A stretch of 64,000 bases of DNA from contig NZ_JASDCU010000002.1 in NCBI RefSeq assembly GCF_030407765.1, positions 62,001-126,000 on the forward strand, in the 5' to 3' direction. Source of the DNA: Microbacterium sp. APC 3901 (GTDB taxonomy: Bacteria; Actinomycetota; Actinomycetes; Actinomycetales; Microbacteriaceae). The stretch's first letter is position 1. The number at the start of each line of letters is the position of its first letter. Below are positions 46,422 to 55,730 of the stretch, piece after piece. The notes beneath the pieces were generated by a model. The model saw only the letters and a program-made list of their open reading frames with translations, had not been told where the DNA came from and made no database searches. Position numbers and translations under genes: made by a program.

Positions 46422-47324
46422 TTAGAGCGACTCGACGATCTCACGCATGAGAGCGGCGGTCTCGGACGGCGTCTTGCCGACCTTGACGCCGGCGGCCTCG
46501 AGGGCCTCCTTCTTCGCCTGAGCGGTGCCTGCCGAGCCCGAGACGATGGCGCCGGCGTGGCCCATGGTCTTGCCCTCGGGAGCCGTGAAGCCCGCGACGT
46601 AGCCGACGACCGGCTTGGTGACGTGTGCCTTGATGTAGTCGGCCGCACGCTCTTCCGCATCGCCGCCGATCTCGCCGATCATCACGATCGCCTTGGTCTC
46701 GGGGTCGGCCTCGAACGCGGCCAGCGCGTCGATGTGCGTCGTGCCGATGACCGGGTCGCCACCGATGCCGATGGCGGTCGAGAAGCCCAGGTCGCGCAGC
46801 TCGAACATCATCTGGTAGGTCAGGGTGCCCGACTTCGACACGAGACCGATCGGGCCCTTGCCGGTGATGTTCGCGGGCGTGATGCCGACGAGCGCCTCAC
46901 CGGGGGTGATGATGCCGGGGCAGTTCGGTCCGATGATGCGGGTCTTGTTGCCCTTGCTCTGCGCGTAGGCCCACGCCTCGGCCGAGTCCCCGACGGGGAC
47001 GCCCTCGGTGATGACGACGAGCAGCGGGATCTCGGCGTCGATGGCCTCGATCATCGCGTCCTTCGTGAACGCACCCGGCACGAAGGCAATCGACACGTCG
47101 GCGCCGGTCTCCTTCATGGCCTCGGCCACGGATGCGAAGACGGGGAGCTCGACGGCGTTGCCGTCCTTGTCGGTGTGCGAGACCGTGGTGCCGGCCTTGC
47201 GGGCGTTCACGCCACCGACGACCTGGGTGCCGGCCTTCAGCATGAGCGCCGTGTGCTTGGTGCCCTCGCCGCCGGTGATGCCCTGGACGATGACCTTGGA
47301 ATCCTTGTTGAGGTAGATCGACAT
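46422..47324 (-). CDS. sucD: succinyl-CoA synthetase alpha subunit
   Basis: With SucC it converts succinyl-CoA to succinate with formation of ATP or GTP in the TCA cycle. The 300-residue protein has the CoA-binding Rossmann domain ([19 protein letters not shown]) and [19 protein letters not shown]. The phosphohistidine loop is [26 protein letters not shown]. It follows sucC by 27 bases in the same unit and is complete. Confidence 0.98.
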   Translation of the reverse strand: MSIYLNKDSKVIVQGITGGEGTKHTALMLKAGTQVVGGVNARKAGTTVSHTDKDGNAVELPVFASVAEAMKETGADVSIAFVPGAFTKDAMIEAIDAEIPLLVVITEGVPVGDSAEAWAYAQSKGNKTRIIGPNCPGIITPGEALVGITPANITGKGPIGLVSKSGTLTYQMMFELRDLGFSTAIGIGGDPVIGTTHIDALAAFEADPETKAIVMIGEIGGDAEERAADYIKAHVTKPVVGYVAGFTAPEGKTMGHAGAIVSGSAGTAQAKKEALEAAGVKVGKTPSETAALMREIVESL

Positions 47325-47351
47325 TTCTTTAGTCCTTGTGTCTCTCTGCGA

Positions 47352-48518
47352 TCAGGCGTTGGCGAGTTCGGCGGCCTTGTCGGCGCCCTCGTCCATGGTG
47401 CTGGCGAGCGTGACGAGCGGGTGTGCGTACTCGGCGAGGATCGCGCGACCCTCGTCGACGCGGTTGCCGTCGAGGCGCACGACGAGCGGCTTGGAGGCTG
47501 CGCTTCCGAGGGTCTCGAGAGCACCCTTGATGCCGTTGGCGACGGCGTCGCACGCCGTGATGCCACCGAAGACGTTCACGAACACGCTCTTGACCTGCGG
47601 GTCGCCGAGGATGACGTCGAGTCCTGCGGCCATGACCTCGGCCGAGGCGCCGCCGCCGATGTCGAGGAAGTTGGCGGGCTTGACGCCGTTGTGGTTCTCA
47701 CCGGCGTAGGCGACGACGTCGAGCGTCGACATGACGAGTCCTGCACCGTTGCCGATGATCCCGACCTCGCCGTCGAGCTTCACGTAGTTCAGACCGCTCT
47801 TCTTGGCCTTGGCCTCGAGCGGGTCGGCAGCGTCCTTGTCCTCGAGCGCTTCGTGCTCGGGGTGACGGATCTCGGAGGCGTTGTCGTCGAGCGTGACCTT
47901 GCCGTCGAGGGCGATGATGTCGCCCTCTTCGGTGCGGACGAGCGGGTTGACCTCGACGAGAGTCGCGTCCTCGCCCTTGTAGACGTCGAAGAGCTTGACG
48001 AAGACGTCGGACACCTTCTCGACGAGGTCTTCGGGGAAGTTGGCCGCGCGGGCGATCTCGACGGCCTTCGCCTTGTCAATGCCGGTCAGCGGGTTGACCT
48101 CGACGCGTGCGAGCGCCTCGGGGCGCTCGACCGCGAGCTCCTCGATCTCCATGCCGCCCTCGACCGAGCAGAGGCTCAGGTAGGAGCGGTTGGCGCGGTC
48201 GAGCAGCACGGAGAAGTAGAACTCCTCGGCGATGCGCGCACCCTGCGCGACCATGACTCGCTTGACGACGTGGCCCTTGATGTCGAGTCCGAGGATGGCC
48301 TTGGCGGCCTCGTACGCCTCTTCGGGGGTCTTCGCGACCTTGACGCCGCCGGCCTTGCCGCGACCACCGGTCTTGACCTGGGCCTTGACGACGACGACTC
48401 CGCCGATCTTCTCAGCGGCTGCCTTCACCTCCTCGGGGGTGTCGGCGACGATGCCGGCGAGAACCGGCACTCCGTACTTCTCGAAAACGTCTCGTGCCTG
48501 GTACTCGTACAGATCCAC
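47352..48518 (-). CDS. sucC: succinyl-CoA synthetase beta subunit
   Basis: The 388-residue ATP-grasp subunit begins [19 protein letters not shown]. It has [20 protein letters not shown] at the nucleotide site, [21 protein letters not shown] at the metal site, and [22 protein letters not shown] at the succinate/phosphohistidine site. The start is GTG 48518, chosen because the family begins exactly there and GAAGGAA lies upstream. An inverted repeat at 48556-48573 lies over its promoter. Confidence 0.98.
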   Translation of the reverse strand: MDLYEYQARDVFEKYGVPVLAGIVADTPEEVKAAAEKIGGVVVVKAQVKTGGRGKAGGVKVAKTPEEAYEAAKAILGLDIKGHVVKRVMVAQGARIAEEFYFSVLLDRANRSYLSLCSVEGGMEIEELAVERPEALARVEVNPLTGIDKAKAVEIARAANFPEDLVEKVSDVFVKLFDVYKGEDATLVEVNPLVRTEEGDIIALDGKVTLDDNASEIRHPEHEALEDKDAADPLEAKAKKSGLNYVKLDGEVGIIGNGAGLVMSTLDVVAYAGENHNGVKPANFLDIGGGASAEVMAAGLDVILGDPQVKSVFVNVFGGITACDAVANGIKGALETLGSAASKPLVVRLDGNRVDEGRAILAEYAHPLVTLASTMDEGADKAAELANA

Positions 48519-48549
48519 TGTGGTTCCTTCACTGGGCTGCTGTCTGGTA

Positions 48550-48573
48550 ATTCTCTCGATGTCGAGACATCGA
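48550..48573 (-). promoter_or_regulatory. sucC promoter with inverted repeat in the -35/-10 spacer
   Basis: On the minus strand GAGAAT (48555-48550) is a plausible -10. Directly upstream, TCGATGTC and GACATCGA (48556-48573) form 8-bp arms around two bases. A dimeric repressor bound there would block RNA polymerase. The regulator is unknown. Confidence 0.4.
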
Positions 48574-48674
48574 CCAGTCGCCCAGCCTACTACCTCGAAC
48601 TGAACGCCTGACAGACGCAAGCGGGGCCCTGTCTCCCCATGACGACCACAACCATGTCGACCGCAGCCGAGGTC

Positions 48675-48680
48675 TAGGCT
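48675..48680 (+). promoter_or_regulatory. leaderless -10 box for the TetR gene
   Basis: TAGGCT, six bases, ATG 48687; no Shine-Dalgarno. Confidence 0.6.
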
Positions 48681-48686
48681 CGTCCC

Positions 48687-49349
48687 ATGCACGAATCCGC
48701 AGAACTGCGCACCGGCGTCGTGGCCGCTGCACTCGAGCTCTTCGCATCGCAGGGCTTCGACCAGACCTCCGTCGAGCAGATCGCGAAGGCCGCAGGGGTC
48801 TCGCGTTCGACGTTCTTCCGCCAGTTCGGCGGTAAGGAGGATGTCGTCTTCGCAGATCATGAGGTTCTGCTCGAGCAGCTGCGGACGTTCCTCGGTGAGG
48901 GACATGACGACCCTTGGGGGGCGGTGTGCGCTGCATCCGAGTCGGTCTTCGCCCACTTCGCACACGACCCCGAGCTCGCGCGTCGGCGCTATCAGATCGT
49001 GCGCCAGGTGCCGGTGCTCCGTGAGCGCGAGATCATCACGGTGTTCCGGTACGAGCGGCTGTTCGACGACTACCTGCGCAGCTCCCTTCCCGGCATCGAT
49101 CCTCTGGACGCCGTCGGATTCTCGGCTCTCGTCACCGCGGTGCACAACCATGTGCTCCGACAGCTGCTGCGCGGCAAGAAGAAGGTGCCGCTCTCGACGC
49201 TGCAGACGGCCCTCGCCGACGTGCGCCGCCGCTACGGCGTGCCCTCGGAGACTGCCACAGAGGCGCCGGACGACGTGGTCGTCGCCGTGTTCCCCCGCTC
49301 GATGCCGATCGCAGAGGTCACGCGGCGCCTGCGCACCCAGCTCGACTGA
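48687..49349 (+). CDS. TetR/AcrR-family transcriptional regulator
   Basis: The 220-residue protein has the TetR helix-turn-helix at about 8-55 ([45 protein letters not shown]). A helical ligand-binding domain and a conserved-looking basic loop RGKKKVPLS follow. It lies 79 bp upstream of an acyl-CoA dehydrogenase gene in the same direction. An inverted repeat typical of TetR sites covers that gene's promoter. The likely inducer is an acyl-CoA or related organic acid; this is inferred from the target. Confidence 0.92.
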   Translation: MHESAELRTGVVAAALELFASQGFDQTSVEQIAKAAGVSRSTFFRQFGGKEDVVFADHEVLLEQLRTFLGEGHDDPWGAVCAASESVFAHFAHDPELARRRYQIVRQVPVLREREIITVFRYERLFDDYLRSSLPGIDPLDAVGFSALVTAVHNHVLRQLLRGKKKVPLSTLQTALADVRRRYGVPSETATEAPDDVVVAVFPRSMPIAEVTRRLRTQLD

Positions 49350-49387
49350 CCGCGTCTGACTCCGACCTCACGGAGTCGTGGAACCGA

Positions 49388-49406
49388 GTATCGAGGAGTA
49401 CGATAC
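49388..49406. promoter_or_regulatory. probable TetR operator over the acyl-CoA dehydrogenase promoter
   Basis: GTATCG and CGATAC are perfect 6-bp arms around seven bases (19 bp in total). The candidate -10 TACGAT (49399-49404) lies inside it, so binding would repress the downstream gene. Confidence 0.55.
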
Positions 49407-49428
49407 CTGGTGTCACGAAGGAGTCACC

Positions 49429-50664
49429 ATGAGCACCACAGCCTCCCCCCTGCCCGGCGAGCGCGTGTCGTCGTACGACATCACCGGACGACAGGACAGC
49501 GACTACTACGCCGTCTTCGCCGACATCCCCGAGGACGATCGCGCAGCCTGGGATCGCGCCAAGGCGTACATCGACGAGGTCGGACCGCAGATGGCGGATG
49601 CCTGGGACCGTGCCGAGTACCCGCTCGACGCCGCTCGCCGCATGGGCGAGATGGATCTGGTGGTCGACGGCATCGATCATCCGTCGCTCACTCGCCTCTC
49701 CCCTCTCGCCGCCGGACTCGTGAACATGGAGATCTCCCGCGGTGACGGCTCGCTCGGCACCGTGCTCGCCGTGCAGGGCGGACTCGCGCTGCGCACTCTC
49801 GCCCTCTTCGGTTCAGCCGAGCAACAGGAGAAGTGGCTGACGGCGCTCGCCCACGGCTCAGTCTTCGGCTCGTTCGCCCTCACCGAACCCGACCACGGAT
49901 CCGACTCCGTCTCGCTCGAGACAGTCGCGCGCCGCGATGGCGACGACTGGGTGATCCGCGGGGCGAAGAAGTGGATCGGCAACGGGGCCTCGGGCGGCAT
50001 CACGTTCGTGTGGGCCCGCGTCGATGACGAGACGGCCGCGGAGCACGGCGCCGTGCGGTGCTTCCTCGTCGAACAGGACACCCCCGGCTACACCGGGACG
50101 CCGATCCGGGGCAAGGCGTCGCTCCGAGCCATCCACCAGGCGCACATCGAGCTCGACGACGTGCGCGTGCCGCTCGACTCCGTGCTGCCGGGGACCAAGA
50201 GCTTCAAGGACGCGTCGATCGTGCTCTACGCGACCCGTTCCGGCGTCGCCTGGTCGGCTCTCGGCCACGCGACCGCGTGCTACGAGGCGGCACTCGCCTA
50301 CTCGACGCAGCGCATCCAGTTCGGCAAGCCGCTGGCCAAGTTCCAGATGGTGCAGGAGCGCCTCACCCACATGCTCGAGGACCTCACCGCGATGCAGCTC
50401 TACTGCCGTCGCCTCGCAGACCTCGAGACCGCCGGCGCGCTGCGCCCCACCCAGGCGTCATTGGCGAAGTTCCACAACACGCGCGCCGCACGGCGCGTGG
50501 CAGCCGTCGCCCGCGATCTGCTCGGCGGCAACGGGATCCTGCTCGAGAACGGCGTGATGCAGCACATGGCCGACATCGAGGCGATCCACACCTACGAGGG
50601 CACCGAGAGCGTGCAGGCGCTGCTTCTCGGGCGCGACATCACCGGGATGAGCGCCTTCGTCTGA
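49429..50664 (+). CDS. acyl-CoA dehydrogenase, glutaryl-CoA-dehydrogenase-like
   Basis: The 411-residue flavoenzyme oxidises an acyl-CoA at C2-C3 and passes electrons to ETF. It has FALTEPDHGSDSVSLET and WVIRGAKKWIGNGASGG at the FAD site, and RIQFGKPLAKFQMVQERL. The C-terminus IHTYEGTESVQALLLGRDITG carries the catalytic base Glu390, in the position and context used by glutaryl-CoA dehydrogenases. Whether it also decarboxylates cannot be judged. ATG 49429 has AAGGAG upstream. Control by the adjacent TetR protein is likely. Confidence 0.93.
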   Translation: MSTTASPLPGERVSSYDITGRQDSDYYAVFADIPEDDRAAWDRAKAYIDEVGPQMADAWDRAEYPLDAARRMGEMDLVVDGIDHPSLTRLSPLAAGLVNMEISRGDGSLGTVLAVQGGLALRTLALFGSAEQQEKWLTALAHGSVFGSFALTEPDHGSDSVSLETVARRDGDDWVIRGAKKWIGNGASGGITFVWARVDDETAAEHGAVRCFLVEQDTPGYTGTPIRGKASLRAIHQAHIELDDVRVPLDSVLPGTKSFKDASIVLYATRSGVAWSALGHATACYEAALAYSTQRIQFGKPLAKFQMVQERLTHMLEDLTAMQLYCRRLADLETAGALRPTQASLAKFHNTRAARRVAAVARDLLGGNGILLENGVMQHMADIEAIHTYEGTESVQALLLGRDITGMSAFV

Positions 50665-50695
50665 TCCTGCGCGGCGGGCGCCTGTGACGGATCAG
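50661..50695. terminator. possible shared terminator between convergent genes
   Basis: CTGATCC and GGATCAG flank a GC-rich inner hairpin (GCGC/GCGC). The arms contain the stop codons of both convergent genes (50664 and 50692). Confidence 0.4.
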
Positions 50696-51576
50696 CCGTC
50701 GGACTTCCCGCCCGAGGCGGACGGTGCGGGATCGCCGGCGAATCTCTGATGACCGATCACCGAGAGAAGCCGTAGCTTCTCCTGGCTCTCGCTGCCAGGC
50801 GCCGCAGTGTAGACGAGCAGGGAGTGCGACTGCTCCGGATCGACGAGCGTCTGGCACGCGAGCTCGAGCCTCCCGAGCTCGGGGTGCATGAAGCGCTTGG
50901 TGGCGCCGGGGCGAAGACCCACCTCGTGCGTCTTCCAGATGCGTCGGAACTCCTCGCTCCGGTCGGTCAGAAGCTCCACATAACGCGCCGCTCGAGATCC
51001 TGGGCCCCGACGAGCGGCGATCTCGCGCAGCCCCGACACCCACAGCCGGGAGAGGAACGGATGGTCCTCCGGGTCGTAGATCAGCCGGGCGGAGGGGTCG
51101 GTGAACCATCGATACCCGATGCTGCGCGAAGGTCCGCGGAGTCCGACGAGATCTCCCACCAGGGCACTGCCCAACGGGCTCTGACGCAGAGTCTCACCGA
51201 GTTCGGTGACCACCTCGGCGGGAGTGTCGTGCAGTCGATCGAAGATCCGCAGCATCCCCGGGCTCACATGGTCGCTCTCGGCGCCTCGCGCCGGCGGCGT
51301 GTGACCGGCGAGGGCGAAGAGATGGTCTCGCTCTGCCAGTGAGAGGTGCAGTCCCTGGGCGATCGCCGCCACCATCTGATCGGAGGGCTGGGGTCCGCGT
51401 TCCTGTTCGAGCCGCGCGTAGTAGTCGGTCGACATGTGGCACAGCGAAGCCGCTTCCTCCCGTCGCAGGCCGTCGGTGCGTCGCCGCTCTCCGCGGGCGA
51501 GCCCGACATCCTCGCGTTGCAGCGCCTCGCGCCTCGTCCTCAGGAACTCCGCGAGCCCCCGTCGGTCCACCGCCAT
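50692..51576 (-). CDS. MmyB-like helix-turn-helix regulator
   Basis: The 294-residue protein has an XRE-type helix-turn-helix (about 8-85, [48 protein letters not shown]). A C-terminal domain (about 105-270) follows with the MmyB-type ligand-binding signature NxRWxFxDPxARxxYxDW-like [21 protein letters not shown] and [14 protein letters not shown]. MmyB-like regulators are commonly divergent from short-chain dehydrogenases, as here. ATG 51576 has GGGAGAAG upstream. It probably controls the SDR gene and senses a small hydrophobic ligand. Confidence 0.9.
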   Translation of the reverse strand: MAVDRRGLAEFLRTRREALQREDVGLARGERRRTDGLRREEAASLCHMSTDYYARLEQERGPQPSDQMVAAIAQGLHLSLAERDHLFALAGHTPPARGAESDHVSPGMLRIFDRLHDTPAEVVTELGETLRQSPLGSALVGDLVGLRGPSRSIGYRWFTDPSARLIYDPEDHPFLSRLWVSGLREIAARRGPGSRAARYVELLTDRSEEFRRIWKTHEVGLRPGATKRFMHPELGRLELACQTLVDPEQSHSLLVYTAAPGSESQEKLRLLSVIGHQRFAGDPAPSASGGKSDG

Positions 51577-51699
51577 GCGCTTCTCCCGCCGTCGTCTCTG
51601 TTCTACCAGCCGACTCCCGCGCGATCCACGGATCGACGATCCCTGGTTCGCCCGGCGCACACGGGAGAGCATCGGAGCCGACGAGGAAGAGGAGAGAAC

Positions 51700-52644
51700 A
51701 TGCCGCGCAAGAACGCAGAACAGACCATCCCGCCGTTGCACGGTGCGCGCGCAGTGATCACCGGAGCAAGCGACGGAATAGGCATGGGGATCACCACCCG
51801 TCTCGCCGCCGCGGGCGCGGAGGTCGTGATGCCCGTCCGTAATCGAAGAAAGGGCGAGGCGGCGATCACTCGCATCCGTGAGACGGCTCCGCACGCACGC
51901 ATCTCGCTGCGGGATCTCGATCTCTCGTCACGCGACTCGATCGCCGCACTCGCCTCGACTCTGCGAGACGAGGGAGTGCCGATCGGCATGCTCATCAACA
52001 ACGCCGGAGTGATGACGCCGCCGGACCGCAGAACCACGGCGGAGGACTTCGAGCTGCAGTTCGGCGCCAACCATCTGGGGCACTTCGCACTCGTCGGACG
52101 GCTGCTCCCCCTGCTCGTGGCCGGCGAGGCCAGGGTCGTCTCGCAGATCAGCATCGCGGCCGACAGCGGCGGCATCAACTGGGGCGACCTTCAGTGGGAG
52201 CGCTCGTACAACGGGATGCGCGCCTACAGCCAGTCCAAGATCGCGTTCGGAATGTTCGCGCTCGAGCTTCAGCGACGCGGCGAGGCCGAGGGATGGGGCA
52301 TCACCAGCCTGCTCTCGCATCCCGGGGTCGCACCGACGAACCTGCTGGCCGCGCAGCCGGAGCTCGGCCGCGCGACGCAGACGGCGGCACGCCGCGTGAT
52401 CGACGCGCTCTCACGCCGGGGCGTGATCGTCGGCACCGCCGAGTCCGCAGGACTTCCTGCGCTCTACGCGGCGACCTCAGCGGATGCCGTCGGCGGAGGA
52501 TTCTACGGGCCCTCGGGGGTCGGCCACCTCGGCGGCCCGCCCGCGCCCCAGAGGCTCTACTCGCGGCTGCGAGACGCGACGTCGGCACGGAGGATCTGGG
52601 ACGTGTCCGAGACGCTCACCGGGGTGCGCTTCGAGGCGCGGTGA
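51700..52644 (+). CDS. short-chain dehydrogenase/reductase
   Basis: The 314-residue protein has the cofactor loop [11 protein letters not shown] (about 22-32). Arg48 and Arg50 in MPVRNRRKG point to NADP preference. NNAGVM, and the catalytic Tyr and Lys in [11 protein letters not shown], complete the active site; the expected Ser is in SQISIAAD. It resembles the atypical WW-oxidoreductase/retinol-dehydrogenase-like group that uses long C-terminal extensions. ATG 51700 has AGGAG upstream. It is divergent from the MmyB-like regulator by 123 bases, so they form a control pair. The substrate is unknown. Confidence 0.92.
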   Translation: MPRKNAEQTIPPLHGARAVITGASDGIGMGITTRLAAAGAEVVMPVRNRRKGEAAITRIRETAPHARISLRDLDLSSRDSIAALASTLRDEGVPIGMLINNAGVMTPPDRRTTAEDFELQFGANHLGHFALVGRLLPLLVAGEARVVSQISIAADSGGINWGDLQWERSYNGMRAYSQSKIAFGMFALELQRRGEAEGWGITSLLSHPGVAPTNLLAAQPELGRATQTAARRVIDALSRRGVIVGTAESAGLPALYAATSADAVGGGFYGPSGVGHLGGPPAPQRLYSRLRDATSARRIWDVSETLTGVRFEAR

Positions 52645-52653
52645 CCGCGGGCG

Positions 52654-53139
52654 TCAGTCGCAGCCGCAACCGCCGGCCGGCGTCTTCACCATGAAGCAGA
52701 CGTCGCACACGCCGTAGTCGCGCTCGCTCGTCTTGGTCGCACGCTCGGCCCTCGGGGCCGCCGCGGCTCGAGGCGTCGCGGTGCGCTTCGCCTTGACCGG
52801 AGCGATCGGTCGGAACTCGCTCGGGTGCGTCACGAAGAAGTACGGAGCACGGCCTTCGCTCGGCCGCAGACGCAGGGGCGTCGAACCGACGACGACGACC
52901 TCGTCTTCGGTGAAGCCGTTGGTGTAGGTCTTGCCGATGTGCAGCGAGGCGCCATCGCCGCGGCGGATCGCCTCGATGTACCGGCCTCGGTCGATGTAGG
53001 ACGAGATGCCGACGGCATCCGTGATCGCCGCGATGAACTCATGGTTCTCTTCGGCGATGCGGTGCGCTCGGAGCGCCTCCGCGAGGGTTCGATACGGACG
53101 GGAGTTGCCTGTGGGGGTCGGGCCCTGAACTTCATTCAT
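52654..53139 (-). CDS. hypothetical protein with C-terminal Cys cluster
   Basis: The 161-residue protein has a helical N-terminal half (RTLAEALRAHRIAEENHEFIAAITDAVGISSYIDRGRYIEAIRRGD). A beta-rich middle with VGSTPLRLRPSEGRAPYFFVTHPSEF follows, then a basic Ala-rich linker, and a tail containing CDVCFMVKTPAGGCGCD. CxxC followed by CxC is a credible zinc or iron-sulfur site. I do not recognise the family. The start is uncertain: 53139 is used because sequence quality drops upstream, and 53166 is an alternative. It is divergent from the flavoprotein gene at 53181. Confidence 0.75.
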   Translation of the reverse strand: MNEVQGPTPTGNSRPYRTLAEALRAHRIAEENHEFIAAITDAVGISSYIDRGRYIEAIRRGDGASLHIGKTYTNGFTEDEVVVVGSTPLRLRPSEGRAPYFFVTHPSEFRPIAPVKAKRTATPRAAAAPRAERATKTSERDYGVCDVCFMVKTPAGGCGCD

Positions 53140-53180
53140 TTCCTCAAGGATCTCACGCCCGGGCATGGAAGACTGGCCGA

Positions 53181-54632
53181 ATGGCACGCGCGACGATCAT
53201 CGGCTCCGGACCGAACGGCCTGGCGGCGGCCGTGACCCTCGCCCGTGCAGGCTACGAGGTGCGCGTCCTCGAGGCGGCGGACACCATCGGCGGCGGCGTC
53301 CGCACCGCCGAGTCGACGCTCTCCGGCTTCCGCCATGACGTCTGCGCCGCGGTTCATCCGGCTGCGCTGTCGTCGTCGTTCTTCCAGGCGTTCGGCCTTG
53401 CCGAGCGGGTCGACTGGATCCACCCCGACATCTCTTACGCGCACCCGCTCGACGGCGGCAGAGCCGGCATCGCCTGGCGCGACATAGAGCGCACCGCCGC
53501 GGCGCTCGGTGCCGACGAGCGCGCCTGGCTGTCGCTTCTGCGCCCGCTCAGCACGCATGTCGAGGGTGTCGTCGACTTCACCGGCAATCAGATGATCCGG
53601 GTTCCCCGCGAGCCGATCACGGCTCTCCGATTCGCACTGCGGATGCTCGATCAGGGCACGGCCCTGGCCCGACGCACCTTCCGCACCGAGGAGGCCGCCG
53701 GTCTGATGTCGGGCGTCCTGGCGCACGCGAACACCCCCCTCCCCTCCCTCGCCGGTGCCGCCGCCGGACTGCTGCTGGCCGCGCAGGCGCACGCGGGCGG
53801 ATGGATGTACCCCCGAGGCGGCGCGCAGAACATCGCCGACAGCATGGTCGCCGACATCGAGGACAATGGCGGATCCGTCGAGGCAGGCACGCACATCACC
53901 GACCTGGCGGCGCTCGACTGGGGCGACCCCGCCCGCGGCGATCTGCTGATGCTGAACACGTCGCCCCGGCTCACCCTCACCCATCCCGACATCCCCGCGT
54001 CGTACGCGCGGGCGATCCGCAGCTACCGCTACGGCCCGGCTGCCGCGAAGGTCGACTTCGCTCTCGACGGACCCATCCCCTGGACCAACGCCGAGGTCGG
54101 GCAGTCGCCCACCGTGCACATCGGTGGATCAGCGGCGGAGATCTGGGAGAGCGAGAACGCCGTGGCCCGCGGTCGGATCAGCGATCACCCCTATGTGCTG
54201 TCGGTGCAGCCGTCGGTCTTCGATCCCAGTCGGGCGCCCGAGGGCAAGGCGGTGCTGTGGGCATACATCCACGTGCCGCAGGACTCCGACCTCGACGCCA
54301 CCGAGCTCATCACCCGTCAGGTCGAACGGTTCGCACCGGGGTTCCGCGATCTCATCCTCGCCCACCACTCCGTGCCCGCGTCGTCGCGCGAGGCGGTGAA
54401 TCCGTCGGAGATCGGCGGCGACATCCTGGGCGGTGCCTTCACCATCCCACAGGCGCTGCGCAGACCCGTGCTCGGCACCGCGCCCTGGCGCACACCGATG
54501 CACGGCGTGTATCTCGCTTCGGCGTCGACCCCGCCGGGCCCGGGTGTCAACGGCATGGCCGGGTGGCACGCCGCCCGAACGGCGCTGAAGGATGCGGGCA
54601 CCCGCGTGTCGCTCGGCGACCTGTTCGGCTGA
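53181..54632 (+). CDS. phytoene-dehydrogenase-like FAD/NAD(P) oxidoreductase
   Basis: The 483-residue protein opens with the dinucleotide fold ATIIGSGPNGLAAAVTLARAGYEVRVLEA (about 4-33) and GGGVRTAE. It has the substrate-domain feature AGGWMYPRGGAQNIADSMVADIEDNGGSVEAG, and closes with GVYLASASTPPGPGVNGMAGWHAARTAL, as in CrtI-like and RetSat-like oxidoreductases. No other carotenoid gene is near, so the substrate is open. AAGACT lies six bases before the ATG, a near match to the local leaderless pattern. Confidence 0.88.
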   Translation: MARATIIGSGPNGLAAAVTLARAGYEVRVLEAADTIGGGVRTAESTLSGFRHDVCAAVHPAALSSSFFQAFGLAERVDWIHPDISYAHPLDGGRAGIAWRDIERTAAALGADERAWLSLLRPLSTHVEGVVDFTGNQMIRVPREPITALRFALRMLDQGTALARRTFRTEEAAGLMSGVLAHANTPLPSLAGAAAGLLLAAQAHAGGWMYPRGGAQNIADSMVADIEDNGGSVEAGTHITDLAALDWGDPARGDLLMLNTSPRLTLTHPDIPASYARAIRSYRYGPAAAKVDFALDGPIPWTNAEVGQSPTVHIGGSAAEIWESENAVARGRISDHPYVLSVQPSVFDPSRAPEGKAVLWAYIHVPQDSDLDATELITRQVERFAPGFRDLILAHHSVPASSREAVNPSEIGGDILGGAFTIPQALRRPVLGTAPWRTPMHGVYLASASTPPGPGVNGMAGWHAARTALKDAGTRVSLGDLFG

Positions 54633-54683
54633 CGCCCCGAAGTCGCCCTTCTGCCGCGGCGCCGCCGACGCCAGGATGGATCC

Positions 54684-55727
54684 ATGCGCTACGAGATCCC
54701 CTCACCGATGCTGGCGAAGGCGGCAGCATCCGTCCCGGACCCTGCGAAGGCCGCCGGCGGACTGCTGTTCGAGCCCAAATGGGACGGATTCCGTGGACTG
54801 ATCGCCTGGGACGGCGACAGCGTCGAGATCGGCTCTCGCGGGGCGAAGCCGCTGACCAGGTACTTTCCCGAGCTCGTCGAAGCCATCCCCCGGCTGCTGC
54901 CTGGCCCGTGCCTGCTCGACGGCGAGATCGTCGTCGCCACAGGCCCGGCGGGCGCGCAGCGGCTCGACTGGGAGGCGCTGAGCCAGCGCATCCATCCCGC
55001 GGCCTCGCGAGTCGCCAGGCTGGCAGCCGAGACACCGGCGATGTTCATCGCGTTCGACCTGCTGGCAGTCGACGACGAAGACCTGTCGAGCGCTCCGTTC
55101 GCCGAGCGGCGCGAGCGTCTGGAGACGCTGATGGCCTCGGTCGAGCATCCGCTGCACATCACGCGTACCACCCGCGATCGAGACGCCGCTGTGCGCTGGC
55201 TCGCCGAGTTCGAGGGGGCAGGCCTCGACGGAGTGGTGGCCAAGCCCCTCGATCAGCCGTACGCGCCCGGCAAGCGCACCCTCGTCAAGATCAAGCACGC
55301 CCGCACGGCCGACGTGGTCGCGCTCGGATACCGCGTGCACAGATCGGGAGCGGGGGTCGGGTCGCTGCTCGTCGGCCTCTACGATTCCGACGGCACGCTC
55401 CGGCAGGTCGGCGGCGTGGCAGCGTGGAGCGATGTGCGCCGGAGAGAACTCGTCGAGGAGCTCGACCCGCTGGTGGAGCGCGACGATACAGGCGATGCCG
55501 TCACCGGAGAGGGCGAGCGATCACGCTTCAGCGGTTCGAAGGATGTGTCTTTCGTTCGGCTGCGGCCCGAGCTCGTGCTCGAGGTGCGCTACGACCAGCT
55601 CGAGGGTTCGCGGTTCCGTCACACCGTGCAGTTCGAGCGTTGGCGGCCCGACCGGGATCCCCGTTCGTGCACCTACGACCAGCTCGAGACCGTCGCCGGA
55701 TACGACCTGGCCGCGGTCATAGGCTGA
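54684..55727 (+). CDS. ATP-dependent DNA ligase, LigC-like
   Basis: The 347-residue protein has the adenylation domain with nucleophile Lys32 in FEPKWDGFRG. It also has LLDGEIVV, FIAFDLLAV, LDGVVAKPLDQPYAPGKR and LVKIKHARTADVV (motifs III-V). An OB-fold (about 225-340) has FVRLRPELVLEVRYDQLEGSRFRH. It lacks polymerase and nuclease domains, so it matches LigC rather than full LigD. A separate polymerase domain lies convergent at 55731. CAGGAT is six bases before the ATG. It probably seals nicks after gap filling in base-excision repair or end joining. Confidence 0.93.
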   Translation: MRYEIPSPMLAKAAASVPDPAKAAGGLLFEPKWDGFRGLIAWDGDSVEIGSRGAKPLTRYFPELVEAIPRLLPGPCLLDGEIVVATGPAGAQRLDWEALSQRIHPAASRVARLAAETPAMFIAFDLLAVDDEDLSSAPFAERRERLETLMASVEHPLHITRTTRDRDAAVRWLAEFEGAGLDGVVAKPLDQPYAPGKRTLVKIKHARTADVVALGYRVHRSGAGVGSLLVGLYDSDGTLRQVGGVAAWSDVRRRELVEELDPLVERDDTGDAVTGEGERSRFSGSKDVSFVRLRPELVLEVRYDQLEGSRFRHTVQFERWRPDRDPRSCTYDQLETVAGYDLAAVIG

Positions 55728-55730
55728 GTC

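Noticed and set aside
48519-49151. N-terminal extension of sucC into the TetR gene region
   Set aside because: SucC proteins start at [10 protein letters not shown], which is GTG 48518 with a Shine-Dalgarno; the extension is antisense to the TetR coding region.
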